From the NCBI GenBank assembly GCA_964017065.1, contig OZ024788.1, forward strand, positions 9,465,761 to 9,529,760: a stretch of DNA of 64,000 bases, read 5' to 3'. Position 1 is the first letter of the stretch. Each line of letters begins with the position of its first letter. Of the stretch, positions 59,200 to 64,000 are shown piece after piece. The DNA comes from Haliclona indistincta. Its lineage: Eukaryota > Porifera > Demospongiae > Haplosclerida > Chalinidae. Position numbers and translations under genes: made by a program. Under the pieces are notes generated by a model. It was not told where the DNA came from, did no database searches, and saw nothing but the letters and a program-made list of their open reading frames with translations.

Positions 59200-59391
59200 T
59201 CAATGGTATGACTGGTTGTCCTGGCTTTTCATGGTTCTATGAATACCCTCCTGCAGAGAGTAAGTGGCAGCGATTGATTCTACGAATATCCTCCAGAGAA
59301 AGAGTGGGAACGAGCAAATAGTAAAAAACATGATGATGAAGACACATAGAACTAGAAGACCGAATACGAGGACACAATCCCATTCATCCAT
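59200..59391 (-). CDS. Small single-pass membrane protein (63 residues)
   Basis: ATG at 59391 gives a 63-residue frame: a short acidic N-terminus (MDEWD), one strong hydrophobic segment (CVLVFGLLVLCVFIIMFFTI then CSFPLFLW) and a polar tail ending NQSYH. A diverged counterpart at 60476-60622 has the same context: CTCAGC before the ATG, CCATTGA at the stop, and a shared 3' flank with a tcatgga block. No family is recognised. The frame stays open further upstream, but the shared start context supports this Met. Confidence 0.5.
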   Translation of the reverse strand: MDEWDCVLVFGLLVLCVFIIMFFTICSFPLFLWRIFVESIAATYSLQEGIHRTMKSQDNQSYH

Positions 59392-59885
59392 GCTGAGTAG
59401 AGTACGGGATATTGATTGGAATTCAGTCAGCTTGGTTGCTATGCAGCTGAACAGCCTCTTATATACTAAGCTTGTTGTCAGGTGCGTCATGTTACGTTTT
59501 TGTGACAAAGCACTGCGTAATCTTAGTCAAAACTTACAAGTATGTCATCGCCCACATGTACAACTTAGTACAAGTGTGGTGACGTCATGAATATTGCACT
59601 CAGGCTCACTCAGTCACGTTCCGTTATTGCATTAAATAAATTTTAGCAGCAATTAGCAGAACTACTGTGACAGTGCATGGGTTTAGCACGAATTCTGCGA
59701 GGATGTGATGTCATTGTTCTCACGTGAGTCTAAACTTTGAACAATACATGTGACAAAAAGCTGCATCAAAATTATCATCGTTTAGTACAAAAATATGTGT
59801 AGCACTGCAAAATAATGATGATTGTCATAATTTTTCATTCTCAAAACTCTAGCATTCATGAAATGAAGAACAATACACAGGAATG

Positions 59886-60000
59886 CTGTATTCCTCTGAG
59901 GCATTGTAACTACTACACACTGACTACACAATATACTGAACTGATTCATGATCTGAGTTATCAGTTATTGACTGATCGTGTGCGGCAACACATGCAAATA
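59886..60000 (-). pseudogene. Solo 3'-end fragment of the seven-TM receptor family
   Basis: Third fragment with the same breakpoints as 43805-43915 and 54668-54780: receptor 3' flank and last codons, then ctagctcccgaaatgtgctg. Confidence 0.75.
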
Positions 60001-60475
60001 CCCTAGCTCCCGAAATGTGCTGATCTGCGTAGATGCATATTGTAATATCATGAACTCATGAACAAGCACAACTTATTTTGTATTGGTATTGTATTCGTGC
60101 TGGTCACCCTTTCTTCACTTGTATTTTATTTAAACTTATCCTTACCAAGTATTTGACTTGTCTCCACCACAGAATGAAGACACATCTTGTGTGTCATGTT
60201 ACTATTTCCAGCTTCTAAACAAGAGCTTATGTGCTAAGTGTTCAAATCTATTCAGTGATACTTGTATTCACCAGAAATTTAGGCCCCTAAACAACTATCC
60301 GTGCCAGGTAGCTACATGGTTATAATAGAGCTTATTTTTATTGTCAAAAAATTTTTTTATAATTATGTCAATAAAACATGCGACAATACAACTAATCTAC
60401 CAAATCTACAATAGCTGCACATCTAATATTGAGTTTGTCATGGAATATTGTTTCTTGAAATATTTCACCAAAGTT

Positions 60476-60622
60476 TCAATGGTTGATTGCCGGTTCTCCT
60501 GCTGCTTTCCGTGATTCTTTCCTTTTCTTTTCGGCTCGAATATGGCATACTAGCAAGTAAGTCGTACAGATCACGATGAAGAGGGATATTAGTTTAAGAA
60601 TGGCGAGAATAATAATAATCAT
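60476..60622 (-). CDS. Small single-pass membrane protein (48 residues), paralogue context of 59200-59391
   Basis: Encodes MIIIILAILKLISLFIVICT then TYLLVCHIRAEKKRK...PAINH: one hydrophobic segment followed by a basic cytoplasmic-type tail. Flanks match those of the 59200-59391 frame, but the protein sequences hardly align. The two therefore share a duplicated locus with strongly diverged coding content. Too short to assign a function. Confidence 0.45.
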   Translation of the reverse strand: MIIIILAILKLISLFIVICTTYLLVCHIRAEKKRKESRKAAGEPAINH

Positions 60623-61030
60623 GCTGAGTAGATTAGTACTTGGAATTCAGTCAGCTTTGTTGCTATGCAGCTCAACAGCCTCTTTTATACTAAGCTCGTT
60701 GTCAGGTGCGTCATGTTACGTTTTTGTGACAATGCACTGCGTAATCTTAGCAAGTATGTCACCGCCCACATGTACAACTTAGTACAAGTGTAGTCAAGTT
60801 GTCTACGTCATGAATATTGCACTCAGGCTCACTCAGTCACGTTTTGTTATTGCATATTAGCAAATTTTAGCAGCAATTAACAGAACTACTGTGACAGTGT
60901 ATGGGTTTAGCACTGATTCTGTGATGTCATCTAACGTGAGCTTGGACTGTCTAAACTTTGAACAATACATGTGACAATCAAAATGCTGCATCAAAATTAT
61001 CATCATGTATCATAAAAATACATGCAGCAC

Positions 61031-61724
61031 CGGGGGGTCCCAGAAGCTAAAATCTATGACACCAGGCCGGTTTTTTACATTGCTTCTCTACCCACCCACC
61101 CACTGCGTCATATTACGTCATGTAATGATATTCATAAATATTTGGCTATTGAAATTCATTATAATTGATGGTACACGCCCCTCCACGAAGATCGTCGATC
61201 GCGAGTGACGAACATAATTATGATGAACGCTGACAGTAGCGGATCCAGGAAGCGGAAGCATTGTGAGTGTGGATTCGAGCTCACCGGACTCAGCACGTAC
61301 CACCAAGCTGAGCACAAGCGTAGCAAGCGGCATCGACAATTTTTTGCATAGTTACATAGTTCACCGACAATTTCAAACACACTACTGAGTAACTTATCTG
61401 TTGCTTATCATTGTTGATTTTTATTATTATTGTATGCAGATTGTATACTGTGAGTGAATCTACAATCTTTGTTATAGTCTCTTGATCTCTTGTTCTGCTT
61501 TTTTTCATAATTTTTGGTTACAAACATGTTCATAACAAGCAGTAGCTAGGTGGTACATGTATAGTTAGTAAAAACCTGCTTTAAAGCAGTTCAAAATAAC
61601 TTTAAAGTGCAATTTATGTCATGGCTAAATTTTACACAAAGTGACCTTTTTTGAAAATTTACCTCTGACCCACCCACCCACTTTTGGGCCTGGTGTCGGA
61701 AAGTTATTTTTGTGGGACCCCCTG
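61031..61724. mobile_element. 694-bp hAT-like element with 8-bp target duplication
   Basis: Starts CGGGGGGTCCCA and ends tgggaccccctg, with subterminal GACACCAGGCC and GGCCTGGTGTC and CACCCACCCAC. Flanked by TGCAGCAC at 61023-61030 and 61725-61732. The same locus in neighbouring copies (59800 and 63297-63320) reads atgcagcactgcaaaa with no insert, an exact empty site. There is no transposase frame. Confidence 0.9.
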
Positions 61725-61892
61725 TGCAGCACTGCAAAATTAATGATGATCATCAGAAAATTTTCATTCACAAAATTCAAGTATTCATGAAACTACAACA
61801 CAAGAACAGTGTATGCCTCTGAGGCATAGTAGCTACTACACTGACTACACTATGTACTACTGAGTGACTGAACTGATACATGATCTCAGTTA

Positions 61893-62813
61893 TCAGTTAT
61901 TGACTGATCGTGTGCGGCAACACATGCAAACTTTCTTGATCATTGCCTTGATGGCGACACGGACAGGTTTGAGGAGAGCTATGGTGACAAATGGCATCGC
62001 TATTGAAGGAATAATAAAGATTAGCATCACAACGTAGTTGACGGCAATGATAGTTGTTGTGTCATCTTGGGGGACGGCCCTCACGATCAGCTGATTGATC
62101 CAAGGAGCAATTTTGTCGATAAGTGACAAGATTGAGGATATGATGAAATATGCTAGCACCTTAGCAACGGCTTTCTTTATATCAGTGTTCTCTTCGAGTG
62201 TATTTCTCTTGATGAACACGAACGTGAGAACACCATAAACGATTTGAACGCCCAGGAAGAACACTGCTATAGCTCCAGTACTAAAAGCAGCGATTAAGAA
62301 AATGGCTTTGCTAGGATCATGAGCACAGAATCCATTGGTAGTGTATATATCTTGGTCAGCATAAGGCAGTGCAGCAATGATGAAGGTCACTAACCACGAC
62401 ACAGCTTCAAAAGGTATCACTACACGCCACTTCAGTTTCTTCTGTCCATGCTTGATGAAGGTGTAGACTTGAGTTGCATAGAGTCCTGCAGCCACAAATG
62501 CCTGTGTACTTGTGACAATTAATAGACTAAAAAATAATTTACAGGTGAAGATGTTTTGGTACAGTAAGCGAAGCGGCCATGTTAGGTAGAACTCAGTATA
62601 GGCCAACCACTTGCATATTTCAGAGACAAAGATGTTGATCAGTAAGAAACGAATCTTGTTATTGATTCCTTTGGTGAAGATAAGTGCCACAGCACACAGT
62701 AAGCAGAACAACAGCGACGGAAGTATAATCACAGTGAAGATAGTTCCATTAGCAGCCATGGTATTAGTGAAATACCGACCAGCATCTTCGATAGAGAGAT
62801 TGAACGATGCCAT
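61893..62813 (-). CDS. Seven-TM receptor, intronless, copy 2
   Basis: 306 codons, no gaps relative to the copy at 50092-51012, and about 90 percent identical. Differences cluster in the TM3-TM4 region (NIFTCKLFFSLLIVTS; FIKHGQKK; IPFEAVS) and the third extracellular stretch (VPQDDTTT versus ITKDNTTT). Same topology and C-terminal CCRTRSVNN tail. The 5' flank (gcagcatgg context) is shared. Likely an orphan sponge GPCR; ligand unknown. Confidence 0.86.
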   Translation of the reverse strand: MASFNLSIEDAGRYFTNTMAANGTIFTVIILPSLLFCLLCAVALIFTKGINNKIRFLLINIFVSEICKWLAYTEFYLTWPLRLLYQNIFTCKLFFSLLIVTSTQAFVAAGLYATQVYTFIKHGQKKLKWRVVIPFEAVSWLVTFIIAALPYADQDIYTTNGFCAHDPSKAIFLIAAFSTGAIAVFFLGVQIVYGVLTFVFIKRNTLEENTDIKKAVAKVLAYFIISSILSLIDKIAPWINQLIVRAVPQDDTTTIIAVNYVVMLIFIIPSIAMPFVTIALLKPVRVAIKAMIKKVCMCCRTRSVNN

Positions 62814-63467
62814 GCTGCTTGAGATTGATAACAGTAATAGTTCAGTAAATAGTGAGAAACTTTATGGCTATTGTGTAAATGATGACCTTGTGACGTCATC
62901 AATGTCAATACCGCATACAATTATTTTAGTGTAATGCCCCTCTTTTTGATGTCTAAAACTTGTTAATAACAGTCTGACTTGGGTTTCAACACTTCACTAC
63001 TACTGTACACACTGACTACACAATATACTGAGATCTGAGTTATAATCTGAATTAGTACAAGTGTGGTGACGTCATGAATATTGCACTCAGGCTCACTCAG
63101 TCACGTTCTGTTATTGCATATTAGTCAACTTTAGCAGCAATTAGCAGAACTACTGTAACAGTGTATGGGTTTAGCACTGATTCTGTGGGGATGTGATGTC
63201 ATTGTTCTCACGTGAGCTTGGGCTGTCTAGACATTGAACAATACACGTGACAATCAACAAAGCTGCATCAAAATTATCATCATGTATCATAAAAATACAT
63301 GCAGCACTGCAAAATTAATGATGATCATCAGAAAATTTTCGTTCACAAAATTCAAGTATTCATGAAACTACAACACAAGAACAGTGTATGCCTCTGAGGC
63401 ATAGTACCTACTACACTTACTACACTATATACTACTGAGTGACTGAACTGATTCATGATCTGAGTTA

Positions 63468-64000
63468 TCAGTTATTGACTGATCGTGTGCGGCAACACAT
63501 GCAAGCTCTCTTGATCATTGCCTTGATGGCGACACGGACTGGTTTGAGGAGACCTATGGTGACAAATGGCATCGCCATTGAAGGAATAATAAAGAACACT
63601 AGCATCATAAGGTAGTTGACGGCAATGATAGTAGTTGTGTTATCTTGGGGGACGGCCCTCACAATCAGCAGATTGATCCAAGGAGTAATTTTGTTGATTA
63701 GTGACAAAATCGAGGATATGATGAAATATGCTAGCACCTTAGCAACGGCCTTTTTTACGTCAGTGTTTTCTTCGAGTGTATTTCTCTTAATGAACACGAA
63801 CGTGAGAATGCCATAAACGATTTGAATGCCCAGGAAGAACACTGCTATAGTTCCAGTACTAAAAGCAGCGATTAAGAAAAGGGCTTTACTAGGATCATGA
63901 GCACAGAATCCATTGGTAGTGTATATATCTTGGTCAGCATAAGGCAGTGCAGCAATGATGAAGGTCACTAACCACGACACAGCTTCAAGAGGTATCACTA
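63468..64000 (-). CDS. Seven-TM receptor copy 3, 5' end beyond the window
   Basis: The C-terminal ~176 codons of the same receptor family, from TM4 (IPLEAVSWLVTFIIAALPYA) to CCRTRSVNN. It has one extra residue in TM7 (MLVFFIIPSMAMP versus MLIFIIPSMAMP). The frame is intact as far as visible and the rest lies past the window edge. Confidence 0.85.
   Translation of the reverse strand, partial: VIPLEAVSWLVTFIIAALPYADQDIYTTNGFCAHDPSKALFLIAAFSTGTIAVFFLGIQIVYGILTFVFIKRNTLEENTDVKKAVAKVLAYFIISSILSLINKITPWINLLIVRAVPQDNTTTIIAVNYLMMLVFFIIPSMAMPFVTIGLLKPVRVAIKAMIKRACMCCRTRSVNN

Overview
The window looks like nuclear DNA of an early-branching animal, most likely a demosponge of the Amphimedon type. The evidence is AT-rich intergenic DNA, compact multi-exon genes with GT-AG introns of tens to hundreds of bases, metazoan housekeeping genes, a PAR-type bZIP gene, a family of intronless seven-TM receptors, and a secreted coiled-coil protein of a type I associate with sponges and cnidarians. 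The species is inferred, not proven. A run of exactly 200 N (6087-6286) is an assembly gap, so the order across it is not certain.

Layout. 1-6086 is mostly repeats: two copies of a long-inverted-repeat element, one uncertain two-exon gene (2824-4446) and an element that recurs inverted at 52975-53820. 6287-36406 is a compact genic block: C1-tetrahydrofolate synthase (minus, 12 exons visible, 3' end lost in the gap); a divergent coiled-coil gene (plus, 7 exons); a single-exon secreted protein (minus); a lysosomal-type GH35 beta-galactosidase (minus, 2 exons); and a divergent cytosolic aspartyl-tRNA synthetase gene (plus, 19 exons over about 17 kb) that hosts a complete PAR-bZIP gene on the opposite strand of one intron. 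Two gene pairs (C1-THF synthase/coiled-coil and beta-galactosidase/AspRS) are head to head, only 72 and about 165 bp apart, so they probably share bidirectional promoters. 36407-49770 is repeat-dominated: a roughly 3.8-kb block occurs twice (36381-40140 and 45922-49770), and the second copy abuts the 3' part of a tyrosine-recombinase gene. 50000-64000 is a receptor cluster: two intact 306-codon intronless seven-TM genes, a third cut by the window edge, a disrupted pseudogene, several solo 3'-end fragments and two tiny membrane-protein ORFs, all interleaved with inverted-repeat transposons.

Main points for a second look. (1) Three elements begin TAGTCT and end AGACTA, have inverted repeats of about 65-80 bp and 9-bp target duplications. 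Two of them carry decayed N-terminal fragments of RecQ-like helicases, resembling Pack-MULE-style gene capture. (2) The AspRS gene has a 4-base CGAT duplication that breaks its frame, and its last exon cannot be found. (3) The duplicated block carries the last bases of an AspRS exon. (4) Paralogous empty sites in the receptor cluster define the ends of several transposons. (5) Pyrimidine microsatellites repeatedly sit directly at 3' splice sites. No prokaryote-type operon, CRISPR array, rRNA or tRNA was recognised. All calls are by eye from sequence; no database search was possible.
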